Of a stretch of DNA of 64,000 nt, positions 33,214 through 44,849 are shown piece by piece. The translations under genes and the position numbers were made by a program. The notes beneath the pieces are model-generated. The model did not search any database. It had not been told where the DNA came from and saw nothing but the letters and a program-made list of their open reading frames with translations. Positions within the stretch are counted from its first letter, which is position 1; each line of letters starts with the position of its first letter. The stretch covers positions 1 through 64,000 of the forward strand of contig NKYR01000153.1 of the NCBI GenBank assembly GCA_003184365.1, in the 5' to 3' direction. The DNA comes from Evernia prunastri. Lineage: Eukaryota > Ascomycota > Lecanoromycetes > Lecanorales > Parmeliaceae.

Positions 33214-34263
33214 TCACTGCGTGCCAAATTCACCCTCCCCACCGTCCCAATTTTTATATATAATGCCTCGCCCGGTCTCCATCTCGTCGACATAAACCAC
33301 GAAACGCATTGGGTCAAACCTGTCTTGTGCATACATATCGACAGGCAATGCAGCTAGCCCGATCATTGCATCGCGATACAGGAAATCAGCTCCTCTGAAG
33401 CTACCATCCCATCGCAGGCACAAACCAGATGGAGAGTCATTGATGTATCCCGGTACTTGAATGGCTTGGTCCTGTGGCTGGGACGCCAGAAGGACGATAC
33501 CCGCAGAGACGACATGGAAGACGGTATCGACGGTGAGTGCTGCACCTGTTATGAATGTAGTATCGACTCTGAGCTCTTGGCTCTTGAGCTCTGCCGCGGA
33601 TGATGAAGAGTTTCTAGCGTTTCCGAATATCACGCTGAATGGATCATTGATGTTGAAAGATCCTCCCTGTGATGGCGACTGCGGAACCTCCAAAGAGTCT
33701 TCAGTCGAATTGCCAGTGCCGATGCCTGAAGAATAGGTGCCAACAATTGCTACAAACCCTATGACATGAGGCGTCCCACCTACAGTGAAACTCCAGCTTA
33801 GCGTGAGCACGCAACTTTTCAATTGATTGGCCATCATCTCGTGAATCGCCAGATAGAGACCCCAAACGGCATGACGATACTGCATCAGCGTGGAATCCTC
33901 GAAGGCCTCTAGGCGAATGTGGATATCGCTGTATCCAGGGAGTGAATAATCTGTTTCCGAAATCCTGCGAAGCCACCCCCTGCGTGGCAGGTCCAACAGA
34001 GCGTTCAGGGTGTTCATGTAGCAGGATCTCCGGTCGAGGCTTCGGGTGCCGAATTTGGTACTGTAGGTAAGACGTGGATCTATGGTGTCTCCTGGAACAC
34101 TACTGTTTAAATGCAAGGGAATGTCGACTGCGGCTGTGGTTGTATTCTCGGGAGAAGTGGCGTTCAGAGGGACCAGTGACGGTAAAGCTGAAGCCAAATC
34201 CACCATCGCACAGCCAAGGAAACTCATCAACATAAAGATCAGCATCCCGCGATGAACAAGCAT
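33214..34263 (-). CDS. Secreted hypothetical protein
   Basis: A single exon of 349 residues from the ATG at 34263. The codon at 34281 is GTG and is not used. MLVHRGMLIFMLMSFLGCAM and the following residues to SALPS form a signal peptide. The mature part has several Asn-X-Ser/Thr sequons (NATS, NTT, NSS, NST) and few cysteines (in RRSCYMNTLNALLDL, KSCVLTLSW, GLCLRWDG). It has no membrane anchor or catalytic motif I recognise. Segments such as SDIHIRLEAF and YRHAVWGLYLAIHEMM look conserved-protein-like. Probably exported; function unknown. Confidence 0.75.
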   Translation of the reverse strand: MLVHRGMLIFMLMSFLGCAMVDLASALPSLVPLNATSPENTTTAAVDIPLHLNSSVPGDTIDPRLTYSTKFGTRSLDRRSCYMNTLNALLDLPRRGWLRRISETDYSLPGYSDIHIRLEAFEDSTLMQYRHAVWGLYLAIHEMMANQLKSCVLTLSWSFTVGGTPHVIGFVAIVGTYSSGIGTGNSTEDSLEVPQSPSQGGSFNINDPFSVIFGNARNSSSSAAELKSQELRVDTTFITGAALTVDTVFHVVSAGIVLLASQPQDQAIQVPGYINDSPSGLCLRWDGSFRGADFLYRDAMIGLAALPVDMYAQDRFDPMRFVVYVDEMETGRGIIYKNWDGGEGEFGTQ

Positions 34264-36102
34264 GTGACAGTGTCTAGGCACTTGACAGCATCATGCAGAG
34301 AAACGTATATAATCATGACGTCCAACGATCAGTACGCTTGGGGATGTTGCACTGCGAGGCGAGCTGCTGTTTCGCGGGACACGACGGGAACGCTGAGGCC
34401 TGGGATGTTGTAAGAAGTCATAAGCGCTGGATCGCATTTGCCTCGAGTCTTTCGAAGCGTTACGCGGTAGAAGCGACTGGCGATTGCCCATCGCGACATC
34501 CATAAGCTTATCCCTCTTCTCGAAAAAAAAAGACCGAGTCCTCCTGAATCTATGTGTCCTCCGATTCTTCAAGCATCAAAGGCAATGGCGCTTTGTGTCA
34601 TTCTTTAACCCTCGTTAAACTGTTGAGATGTTATTTTCAATTGGCAAAATCAGGAGATCCGGGGAAAAGATTGCCAGTCTCCCACGCGTTCAGCAAGCTT
34701 AGGGTGAGGCTCGCGGGATCTCGTTGTACATTTCCGACCGGTTCAGTGTACGTGCTTGTTTATGATGCGTGGTACGAGCTGATGTAAACCTCTCGAAGTT
34801 ATCTGGTTGTTTAGTTAGCAGCAACAAGGAGCCCCGGAGCAAAGGACAGATTTTGCCCTGTCCTAGATTTACGAAAATTTAAAGAAGGACTGATGGGGTG
34901 GACGCCCTCACGTCTTGGCAAGCCAACAACACATCTTGACTGCCTCGGGTCCTCACTGCTACCGAGTGACCGGAATCACAAGTCACTCCAAGTCCCAGTC
35001 ACCGATACTGGGAAAACGCTACGTTTCTTTTAGCACATCAAGTTGCAATCATATCTTCCAAGGATGGAAAATATACATCGTTGGAAAGCCACCAGAGCTG
35101 CGGCCGTCTCTTATTGAAACTCCTTTGACTAAGATTGATGGTAGCCACGCACTACTTCCAGCATATTCCAGAGACACGCTTAGCAGCTGTAGGTACACCA
35201 GCGCAGTCCAAGCTCTTTTCGCTTTAGCATAGCTCCAGTGACTTGACAGTGTTCGGCCGACTCGATTGTGACGAGAGCACGGATGCTGCTGAACCACAGG
35301 TAATGACAGTAAGTTGTAATCCATCTCTTCACAGTGGAAGATCTACTGCTAGCCTGGAGATTGCAATACCATTTTGATGGCATCTGCCAAAGAGTTGCCG
35401 AGGGGCTGCGTGTCTCTGAGGATAAAAAAGGAAATTGATTTAAATAACAGTTTAACATCTACATACTGTCAGGTAAACCCCTCTTTAGCTGAACGGTAGA
35501 ATGTGCTAACGATAAATAAAAGATTGTCTGGTATCCAAATTCACTTCACACAAGTGGTTCGCCACAACACAAGCCAGTCTCTTAGACGATAGGACAAGCC
35601 AGAGGTAAAAAATGGGAAAGTCGATCGAGCGCCTTCATAAGCAGCCTCCTTTCTCTACCTGTGGTCAGCATCTTGGTAGTCCTCTGAGCGCCGTAACACG
35701 CAGCTCCTATCTATGATTGTTGGGTTCTAGGCTCACTTTTTTTCCCCCAATCTTTTTCTCGATCCCGAAAATCTTCACGCTACCAATGGTTTCTATTAAG
35801 GACATTTCTTCTCCGGCTTCGATGTTATATGTTGCAAGGTTTCACAACGCAATGTCACAGTTCAAACAGGGTGATCTGAATTCTAAGTGCTAATGCCATC
35901 GGCCCATTTTTGAGTCTAAGGTATAATATCTATCCTCCTTACCTCGATCGAAAGCATTACTCTGAAAAAAGACCTAGTCTCTATACAGCGGCACGTCACA
36001 ATGTAATGACTGTATTCCCAACAATGCCGCCTGGTTTCTCTTGACCAAGTTCCGCGCTTCACTGGGCAAGTAGATGACCCTAACGATCGGACCATGTGCA
36101 CC
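34264..36102. other. Long gene-free region
   Basis: Scattered ORFs of up to about 105 codons on both strands (for example 34915-35232) lack family features and overlap each other. No RNA gene or repeat recognised. Confidence 0.4.
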
Positions 36103-37147
36103 TCATTCTTTGGGCCCTTGCGCTTCCTGACTTTCTTTGGCGAGGCTAGAGACCTGGGTCGAGGGCACTTTGGTAGAGTCCTGGTCCTTCATGGCATCAA
36201 CTAGGGCGCCAGGTATTGAAGGCTCTGACGATGGTGCTATTCGTAGTTAGTATTCGCTACAAGCAGATGGCTGAGCCTGCAATCGTTTACCTGAAGGGCC
36301 AGTCCTCTGGCCTGTAGCGGCTGGATGTTTCGCTTTGTGCCGACGCGTCGGTGGATGGTGGGCCGCCCTAATGGCATCGATCTGATTGCGATGGTGAGCT
36401 GTCAGCTATCCCAGCTTTGACTCGAGTGGATGACTCACCTCTTTGAGCTTCTCATCTCTCACAGCTCGGAGCGGATCGTAGTAGACGTGCTCCAGTATCC
36501 CTGCCAGAACGCCGACCATGGTAGCATGTCTCATCCTTGGGTTGACGTTCTCAATCTCCTTGCGAACCTCGTGGAAGTTCAACTCTTCCAACTGGGAGAT
36601 GAGCCCGATCATGGGCACTGCGACTCTTCGCGCACCATTGTCCATCATAACCGTGCCCTTGTCCATCGCTCGCTCCGTTGGTGCTCGTTGAGAATTACTC
36701 CAGCGGAAGGCGTGATGTGTGTCGTTTGAGTTGCGCAGGTCAAAGGTCTCTGGAGAAGTGCGCTTCTCCCAGAAGCGTTTCATGAGTGGGCAATCGAGCT
36801 GAAGATGAGCCGAAGGTTAGCAATCAGGCGTTCAAGATCTTCGAGACTCGGAATTTTACCTGACCGAGTAATGTCTCAGCCATGGGAGCGCCAAAATCCC
36901 ACAGCTCAAGGACCTCGGTTGTGTACAGGTGGTTGACCATCTTCTCTGTCACGAAGACGCCCCTCCTGTCGTTGACTTTCGTCAACACGTCCGAGTACTC
37001 AACGATACCCTGACCACCCTCCTCGAAGAATTCCTTCTCGAGCGTGAGCGTTGTGATTTCGCTGTCGAAGTGGGTGATCGAGGCGTATGCTGCTCCGCGG
37101 AGCGGGCAGTCGTCGGTTTGGCAACTTGCTGAGACGGTGGAGGACAT
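36103..37147 (-). CDS. Four-exon protein of unknown function
   Basis: Exons: 37147-36860, 36798-36439, 36381-36291 and 36236-36103, with introns of 61, 57 and 54 nt, all GT...AG and frame-consistent, giving 290 residues. The start MSSTVSASCQTDDCPLRGAA is the first in-frame ATG. The middle (DSEITTLTLEKEFFEEGGQG, VNHLYTTEVLELWDFGAPMA, DCPLMKRFWEKR, VAVPMIGLISQLEELNF) is mixed alpha/beta. The tail is basic then Ser/Pro-rich and probably disordered. No signal peptide or membrane segment. I do not recognise a family, but the intron structure is a strong sign of a real gene. Confidence 0.72.
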
Positions 37148-38614
37148 CTTGGCAGGATCGCTGGCACTCTGAAGTGAGGTCAGAAGAGTAGTGTTTTCGG
37201 GCGACTGTGAGTCGTTCTGCGATGGTCTGGACTGTAAGACACAGGACACGAGATCAACGTACGAAATGGAGGCAGCCGAAGAGTCTTCCCTTGGATGGAG
37301 TGGGTGTGTCGATGTCTGAAAATTGCAAGAAGAGATAGCAGGTGAAGAAGCGCGTTAGTGCGAGCTAGGCGTATATATTTAGACGCGGTGACTGTGTTGA
37401 AGAGTTCGGCAGGACAAGATGCCGGAAAAGCGAAGGTCGGGCTACAACAGCATTCCCATCATGGACAACGCCGATCCAGCTAAGACTGACTGTCGTCTGT
37501 CCTGGTTGGTAGCCGAAGAATGTGGCAAATTGGTCGCGAGCAGCCTGGAGGATACAGCCTACCAGGCAAGCATGAGCTTTGGAGACCGCTGGTCTGCCCA
37601 GCAGCCCATAAGGAACCTCGGGGTCATCTGTCTAATGGCGTTGATATTCATATATATATATATATTATATAATTGATGATTTTTCTTTTAGCTGTGGAGT
37701 TATGGGCTATTTATACCTTGTGAAGCCTGTGCTAATTTGCCACAATGAAGGGTAGCTACAACACAGTGCTGCTACTGCAGCATTTGAAAACTTGGCCATC
37801 CGGCCCTTTGCACCGGCTTTGGAACAAGCACTACATCGCCAAGATCACTTATGCGAATGGTGTGTGAAGGATCGATTGATTGCTTTTCCAGCCCTGGAGT
37901 TACGTGCCACTCATACCATGTGAAGCCCATGCCGATACGCCACCATTGTCCACTGTGAGGGATAGCTACAACACAATAGTATTAGAGCATTTCCAATACC
38001 ACTTCACCATCACCTTGCTCCACGAACCGCCCAACGACCGTGATGGGGCTCCATTCCACCGAGTCACTTGAAGGAACCCGGCACGGGCACCACCTTTTCC
38101 AAGCTTTCGTCGCGTTGAGGTGCAGTTCTAGCAGCACACATAATTCAAACTACCAAAGAGCGGAGTGAAGCTAAGTTACAGAAAGACCACATACAACTCA
38201 CCTGGAGCCTCTTACTTCACTACCACAGTAGCTTATCACCAATTCACCATACAACCCCATACTCACCGCCCAGCCCCCAAAAAAACCCACTCAGCCAAGT
38301 CCCAACACGCCGCGCGATGACACCCCAAGAACCCAGCTTCGAAAGAACGAAAAAGCCCTCCCTCCCCTCCAAACCAGGTGCATGCATATCCCGCCAGCTG
38401 TGAAAACACCGCGGCTAAGGCTCAGGAAAGGGAACGCATCCGGACCGGATACGGAAAGTGCGCCAGACAAGACTAGGATGACGAATTCAGAGCGTAGTCA
38501 TGGGTGTAGGCAGGCGGGCGGTCAGGGTCATTTGTTTTTTCTGTTCTGTTGTGGGTGTACGTGTGTGTATGCGTGTGTGTGTCAAGCAGATGTGGGTGGG
38601 TAATCTTGTCAAGC
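37148..38614. other. Intergenic with a diverged direct duplication
   Basis: A small ORF (37419-37676, 85 codons, true ATG) ends in an AT-rich run and is weakly supported. A diverged direct repeat at 37670-37995 is listed separately. GT-rich low complexity lies near 38560-38585. Confidence 0.4.
37670..37995 (+). repeat. Diverged direct repeat, two units of about 120 bp
   Basis: About 37670-37790 and 37876-37995 align by eye, sharing TGGAGTTA, ATACC.TGTGAAGCC, GGGTAGCTACAACACA or GGATAGCTACAACACA, and AGCATTT. They are separated by about 85 bp. Possibly fragments of an old repeat family. Confidence 0.6.
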
Positions 38615-39062
38615 CACAGTCGGTGTCAAAAGTCACCATCCTTCGAGTCTAATCCCGCTGTAGGTGAAACCAATCACGGTTTCTCATACAATTCTATCAA
38701 CTTATCTGGGTTGCCTTCACATAAGAGTCTATCGTGGTTAAGGGTGTACTCTGATTCATTTGGTAATAATATGGGATTTGACCCAAATGTCCTGGATATA
38801 TCAGGGCCATAGTCCTTAAAAAGAAACATTTTGTCGCTAAACTTTCCTCGACGGTTTCTTTGTACCTATTTTAAACAATTTATTACCTTCAGTCCTAATA
38901 GTAAAGTATTGATCTATTGCCCGCTCTGAATGCGTAAAATCAACAGAAACAGAACTCCGTAAAAGTGAAATTTTCGTGATTTGGTAAGATTACTTCGATT
39001 ATGGTCTACTGCTATGGCCTATCACAACTTCTGGAGGATGATGACTTATGACACCGACTGTG
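38615..39062 (+). mobile_element. MITE-like element, copy B (448 bp, both ends present)
   Basis: The left end CACAGTCGGTGTCAAAAGTC and the complement of the right end (CACAGTCGGTGTCATAAGTC) form inverted repeats of about 28 bp with two or three mismatches. The interior is collinear with copies A, C and D (TATCTGGGTTGCCTTCACAT, GGATATATCAGGGCCATAGT). No complete ORF. It is the reference copy for the family in this window. Confidence 0.88.
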
Positions 39063-39361
39063 AGCAAAGGTAGGGAGGTAGTCTTGACACGTCGTCCTGA
39101 TCGGGGCTAGGGTCCCTGCGGACTAAGGTACTCAAGGTATCCATTCGTGTACCGCTTCTTAGCGTGTTGATTGTTCAACAGTGGGTTCCTAGTTTATCTA
39201 GGACTGTTAATCGTCAACAGTACAATCGTGACGTTTTCCGAGGTGTGGTTCAAGTCTTTTAATGATGCAGGAGAGATCCTACGTAGCTCGCTCTACCAAA
39301 CGTCAAAATAACCCCTACCACCAGCCTCGAGATACAAATCTCTTACAGAGCTGCAACCATC

Positions 39362-40258
39362 CTATCGCCTCGCCAATCCCACCGCCAAAAAGCCGACCCA
39401 TACCGAAACGCCCAACAGAACCACATTCCGCAGTATAAGCAACATGCTGCGCCTTTCGAACTCCTTAAACTTCTCCTTCAGCGCGGCTCCCTCATTAAGT
39501 CTCGGGAACGGCACTCCCGGCTCATCCTTGCCCAAAAACGCGCACAGCGGGCCCCATCCCTCTTCGAGCCTGAAATCGAGCAACCTGTCCTCCGGGCAGA
39601 CCCTCCGGACGTGTTCATAGTGCTCTCTGTACAGCGTCCTCGCGGTCCGGTGGAGCTCCTCTTTGTCGTCGGTGCGGCAGAATCCCTTGCGGTCTCTGTA
39701 GACGTAGTTGTACATAGTGGCGGTCGGGCCGAGGAGCTGCGGGTCGAGGAAGCGGAGGACGCTGACGATGGGGTTGTACATTTCCTCGATCAAGGTGTGG
39801 AAACTGCGGGACCATTTCTCGACGTCTCGGTGCACGAGCACGACTTCGGCTTCCGGGTAGGTCGTGATGAGTTCGTCGGCGAAGCAGATGGCTGGGGAGT
39901 CCGTCACGGCCTGGTAATCGCCCAACAGATCGTCCCAGTCGTCTCGAGTGAAGGGGGTGCCGCGGTTGTGGTATTTCGCCTCGAAGGCGCGGATCCATTT
40001 CGCGGATTGGTCGATGTTGTCGAGGGGTGTGTATCCGTGGTAAGTGGGCTTGCAACCAAGGGTTTCCAGGGCCGCTTGCATTGCTGTTATCGTTTAGAGG
40101 AAGTCTTTCATTTACAGCCCTGGCTTAAAAGGACGCCTTTGTCTTGAATAAAGAGTGAAACACGGATCAGACGTACTAACTGTCCCAGTCCGGGGCATTG
40201 CCAAAGATAGAACTTGCATCGGGACGGTGCGAGCATTTCTCCGCGTAGGACTAGCCAT
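39362..40258 (-). CDS. Sulfotransferase-like P-loop protein with a C-terminal membrane anchor
   Basis: Exon 1 is 40258-40177 and exon 2 is 40083-39362, with an intron of 93 nt (GTACGT donor, AACAG acceptor), giving 267 residues. The N-terminus VLSLAMPRTGTVTMQAALET matches the modified P-loop (PRTGT) of the fungal sulfotransferase-like family (Sulfotransfer_4). HGYTPLDN, PAICFADELI and VVLVHRDVEKWSRSFH (the PAPS-side Arg/Ser region of the family) follow. The last 28 residues hold one hydrophobic helix (LRNVVLLGVSVWVGFLAVG), giving a tail anchor. Such proteins are common in fungi, often with unknown acceptors. Actual sulfotransfer is inference. Confidence 0.85.
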
Positions 40259-40556
40259 GCTGTACTCCAACCCTTCCCTCCAGGATCTCTCAGCTATCGA
40301 TAAGACCCCTTATATCAAGGCCGAATTTCTGAAGCTACAAGACGTGTGACGAGGGAGAATCGCCGTTCTGATGACAGAAATGGTGCAGGTGATGCGGCTG
40401 AGAATCCTTCGCGTTGGAGAAGAGTAATCTTGCCGCGCACTTGCCTGTTTCGGTGAATGGTAAGTGAAAAGATTACAAAAATGATGCGGCTTCCGCCAGG
40501 ATGATGGCAATTAAGTTATTAACTCAGTTCCCACTCTCGAGTCGGTCGTTGGCCTA

Positions 40557-41186
40557 GGTGACGTTAGGAAGCGTCTAAATGGATAATAGCGAGAAGCATG
40601 ACAAATCAGTCGCAGACATTGTAAAAAAAGGCTTTGGAAGCATCTTATATGTATGAGGAATTTCTTCTTTGGTGGAAATACATCAAGATGTCGAAGATCG
40701 CGAGTCGTGAGCGACGACGACGAGCTAATGGGCTCGTCCCAGGTCTCGCATAACATAACGGAAAGCGATTGTAAAGTACAGAGCAGCAAGTATAGTGTCG
40801 GCATGACGATGGAATTGGGGAATGAACGATGGCGTACAACTGATGGGAGCATAGTAATCCAACATACTGTTGGTGACGTTAGGAAGCGTCTAAATGGATA
40901 ATAGCGAGAAGCATGACAAATCAGTCGCAGACATTGTAAAAAAAGGCTTTGGAAGCATCTTATATGTATGAGGAATTTCTTCTTTGGTGGAAATACATCA
41001 AGATGTCGAAGATCGCGAGTCGTGAGCGACGACGACGAGCTAATGGGCTCGTCCCAGGTCTCGCATAACATAACGGAAAGCGATTGTAAAGTACAGAGCA
41101 GCAAGTATAGTGTCGGCATGACGATGGAATTGGGGAATGAACGATGGCGTACAACTGATGGGAGCATAGTAATCCAACATACTGTT
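40557..41186 (+). repeat. Perfect 315-bp tandem duplication
   Basis: 40557-40871 and 40872-41186 appear identical throughout, starting GGTGACGTTAGGAAGCGTC and ending CATACTGTT. No difference was seen by eye, so the event is very recent or the copies are being homogenised. An assembly duplication is an alternative. Confidence 0.92.
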
Positions 41187-41459
41187 TAAGAAGACGTCTG
41201 GAGCTTGGGTCCCTCGAGGAAATTAAGAACAAACGAAAGGAAATCTCTGCAGGAATAGTTCTCAAAGAATTCTCATTGAAAAGTACTGTCGATGGTAGAA
41301 TGCAAGAAGTACTGAAGTTGGGAGTTGGTTTTGATATATGATGATCTCTCACCGTCCCCCTTATATGTATAGAGGCCATGATAGAAAGCCTCCAGGGATC
41401 CAACATTCTTTGTACAGGGGTGTCCAAGGTACATTATATGGTGGCACAGCCCCGAAACA

Positions 41460-41675
41460 TGTTGGAATTGTTGATTCTCAGCCTCCTCCCGGCATTTTAG
41501 TCGAGGTTGCTATGTCAGTCACTCAATTAGTAGGGTATATAAGGATACCTCCAGAGGAACTCTGAAATATAATTCAGGCACATCATTTGTACCTACACTC
41601 CTCGCTGCGGGGGCCCTGTTCCTGCCGATCTTCTCAGGGTTCACTCAGGGTCCAATACCCGGTAACCCCATAACA
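41460..41675 (+). repeat. Possible solo LTR remnant
   Basis: The segment begins TGTTGGAATTG and ends CCCATAACA, so it has TGTT...AACA ends like Copia-type LTRs. It contains a TATA motif (GTATATAAGG). No target duplication is evident, so this is only a suggestion. Confidence 0.25.
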
Positions 41676-42039
41676 ATTCTAGCTCATACCCTTCGGAAAG
41701 CGCACCCCCCGGGTGTGATATCCGGTGGGTTTAACTGTACTCGCAGCTGAGAGGAGAGATATAATCACGCCCCACCAAACGTGATACTTAACTCATGTTG
41801 CTCAAGCATGACTTGATCAAAACACCATCCCCGTCGCCAAGTGGTAGCCAAGCCATAGCCAAGCGTTAGCCAAGCAGCCAAGATCAACACCACCTCGGCT
41901 ATCGGCTCAATTCAAGAAAAACAAGACTTGGAAGTTGGATGCTCCCAAGTCCAAAGGACGATGAGCCCCCAAATTACATGACCCTCGCCTTTCCACCACC
42001 CGACCTCCTCTCTCGCATCCCAAACACCAGACTGCGAAA

Positions 42040-44849
42040 ATGTCTTCAACAACAACCGATGGCACGGAGAAAGGCTCGTTGAAGGAAAGGATCAAGGATC
42101 ACAACCTCTTTCCCGAGCTTCGCAACCAGATGAAAGGTGCGCCAGAATGCACGCTATCTTGAACCCTGCCATCTGACTGACATTCTACCCCACCACCAGA
42201 CACCCACCTATATGACGCAAAGAAAGGCTTCTACCATTTCAAGAGCAAGGTCGGCAAATTCCACAACCTCATCAATCCCAACCATCGCCATGACGAAAAG
42301 CACGAGCAAGAGACGGACGCCAAGCGCACTCGCGTTGCCGAGAGCCACCGCTTCGAGTCCTTTGCTCCAGAGAGAGAGGGGAATAAGATCAAGTGGTATG
42401 TCGATGGACGGGACTACTTCTGGGCGGTCTCCGTAGCACTGGAGAAGGCAAAGGAGGTCATCTACATTGAGGATTGGTGGCTGAGTCCGGAACTCTTCTT
42501 GCGAAGACCACCGTACTTCAATCAGGAATGGAGGTTGGACCAGGTGCTAAAGCGGAGGGCCGAAGCCGGGGTCAAGATCTACATCATCGTGTACAAGGAA
42601 GTCGCGGCGGCCATCTCCTGCAACAGCGCCCACACGAAGCATGCTTTACATGCTCTTTGTCCACCCGGGACCAAGGGCCATGGGAACATTACAGTGATGA
42701 GGCATCCGGATCATAACGTCTTTGAGAATGCTGGGGATATGACTTTCTACTGGGCTCATCACGAGAAGTTCATCGTCATTGATTACGCTCTGGCTTTTAT
42801 TGGAGGTCTTGACCTATGCTTTGGCCGATGGGATAACCGACAGCATCCTTGTGCAGATGTGCATCCCGCAGGGGTCCGGAATGAGGTCTTCCCGGGTCAG
42901 GATTTCAACAACAATCGCATTTTGGACTTTCAGACCGTCGAAGACTGGAAATCGAATGAGCTGAGCAAGGCTGATTATGGACGTATGCCTTGGCACGATG
43001 TGGCTATGGGAGTGATTGGCGACTGTGTCTATGATATTGCAGAGCATTTCGTTCTGCGGTGGAACTTTGTCAAGCGTGATAAATACAAGCGAGATCCGGG
43101 CTACGACTGGTTGGTTATGCAGGGACGGGAGGGTGAAAATGACGATCTCATAGCCGTTCAACACCCGAAGTTTCCCGTCGGTGACTATGTCAAGCATCCA
43201 ATGGCACCGCTGGAGACTAAGCCATGGGCGCATGAACATCCCGGAACAGTGCACGCTCAGGTTGTTCGAAGTAGTTGTGACTGGAGCAGTGGGATTTTGG
43301 TGGAACACAGCATTCAAAACGCGTACTCGGAAGTTATCAGGAACGCCCAGCATTTTGTCTACATCGAAAACCAATTCTTCATCACCGCGACGGGCGAAGA
43401 ACAAGCACCCATACATAACACCATAGGCAGAGCAATCGTTGACGCGTGCGTTAGAGCCGGAAAAGAAGGCAGGAAATTTAGAGTCATCATCGTCATTCCA
43501 GCGATACCGGGGTTTGCAGGAGATTTGAGAGACGATGCCGCTGCGGGCACTCGAGCCATCATGGACTACCAATACAAGTCACTGCACCGTGGTGAGCATT
43601 CGATATGCAGCCAGATAGAGGCACGAGGTGTCAACCCTAAAGACCACATCTTTGTCTTCAATCTTAGATCGTTCGACCGCTTGAACAAGACCCCAGCCAT
43701 GGTACAGCAAGAAGAGAAGTCCGGAGTCAAGTATCAAGAAGTCCAGCGAGCAAATGCCGAAGAGATCATGGGTGGTGGCGCTCCTGACAGTACTGATCCT
43801 AGGAAGCGGGACTTGCTAAAGCCTGATGGCCACGATGATAGTGGTAACGAGGAGAGAGAACGGAACATGGACCGGAAGCGAAGGTTCGAAGATTCTCGCG
43901 AGGAAGCAGGTTTGGGAGAGAAGACGTCCACGCAGCAGGATTCCATCGCACGCACTGCCATGCTCAATGGAGGTAAGGTGTCCGAGCAGGAATGGGAAGG
44001 CGACCTCGAGAGCGAAAAGGAAAATTTCGTGCAGGAGGAGCTGTACATTCACGGGAAACTGTTGATTGTGGATGACCGGATCGCGATATGTGGGAGCTCA
44101 AATATCAACGACCGAGTAAGTCCCCTCTCATTCTACGAACAAACATTGCTTAAGCTAATCATGCTAGTCTCAACTCGGCATTCACGACAGCGAACTGTCC
44201 ATCGTCATGGAAGATCAGAATTTCCTCGACAGCACCATGGACGGGCAACCCTACAAAGCGGGACACCACGCAGCCACCCTGCGCCGGCTACTCTGGCGCG
44301 AGCACCTCGGCCTCCTTCCAGCCCAAAAGCTCGATGCATCGGACGATTCGAACGCCCAACCGCCCGACGTGTGCCCGAACGACATAATGGAAGGCCCGGA
44401 GTACGAATTCGTAGCCGATCCGTTGAGCGACCAGGTCTGGGACATGTGGACCGGTAACGCAACGAGGAACACGGACTTGTTCCGACATCTCTTCCGCGCG
44501 GATCCGGACGACAACAGTGAGTTCCCCTTCCTTCCTTCCTTTTCCCTTAGCTCGGTCAGCAGCAAAAGTAAGCTGTAAACCTTAAAACACACCCACCTAA
44601 CCACGCAACTTTTCTCTTCCCCCCGCTATAGTCAAAACCTTCGCCGACTACGAATCCTTCCTGCCCAAGCACGACAAGTTCAAGCAAGGGCACCTCCACG
44701 ACCCGTTCATGCCCGCGCACGAGGTCCGGCAGAAGCTCGACCAGATCAAGGGCCACCTGGTCTGGATGCCGTTGGACTTCCTCAAGGACGCCGAGATGGC
44801 GGAGAAGGGGCTGCAGATCAACGCTTACACGGAGAGTATCTATACGTGA
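42040..44849 (+). CDS. Phospholipase D
   Basis: Exons: 42040-42136, 42200-44115, 44168-44516 and 44632-44849, with introns of 63, 52 and 115 nt, giving 859 residues. Both catalytic HKD motifs are complete: HHEKFIVID (about 218-226), followed by GGLDLCFGRWD, and HGKLLIVDD (about 649-657), followed by GSSNIND. A PLD-typical IENQFFI lies between them. A charged low-complexity insert (about 43740-44000) sits ahead of the second motif. No PX or PH domain is visible, which fits the shorter PLD class of filamentous ascomycetes. Reaction: hydrolysis of phosphatidylcholine to phosphatidic acid and choline at membranes. No lesions seen. Confidence 0.93.

Larger units (their letters stand above)
40259..42039. 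other. Gene-free region with a tandem duplication and repeat remnants
   Basis: It contains the 315-bp tandem duplication (40557-41186), a possible LTR remnant (41460-41675), and an AGCCAAG array (about 41836-41886) ahead of the phospholipase D gene. A 218-codon ORF on the minus strand across the duplication only reflects the unit length being a multiple of three. Confidence 0.5.

Noticed and set aside
40511..41167. 218-codon ORF on the minus strand
   Set aside because: It repeats the same 105 residues twice because the underlying 315-bp duplication is a multiple of three. No protein features.
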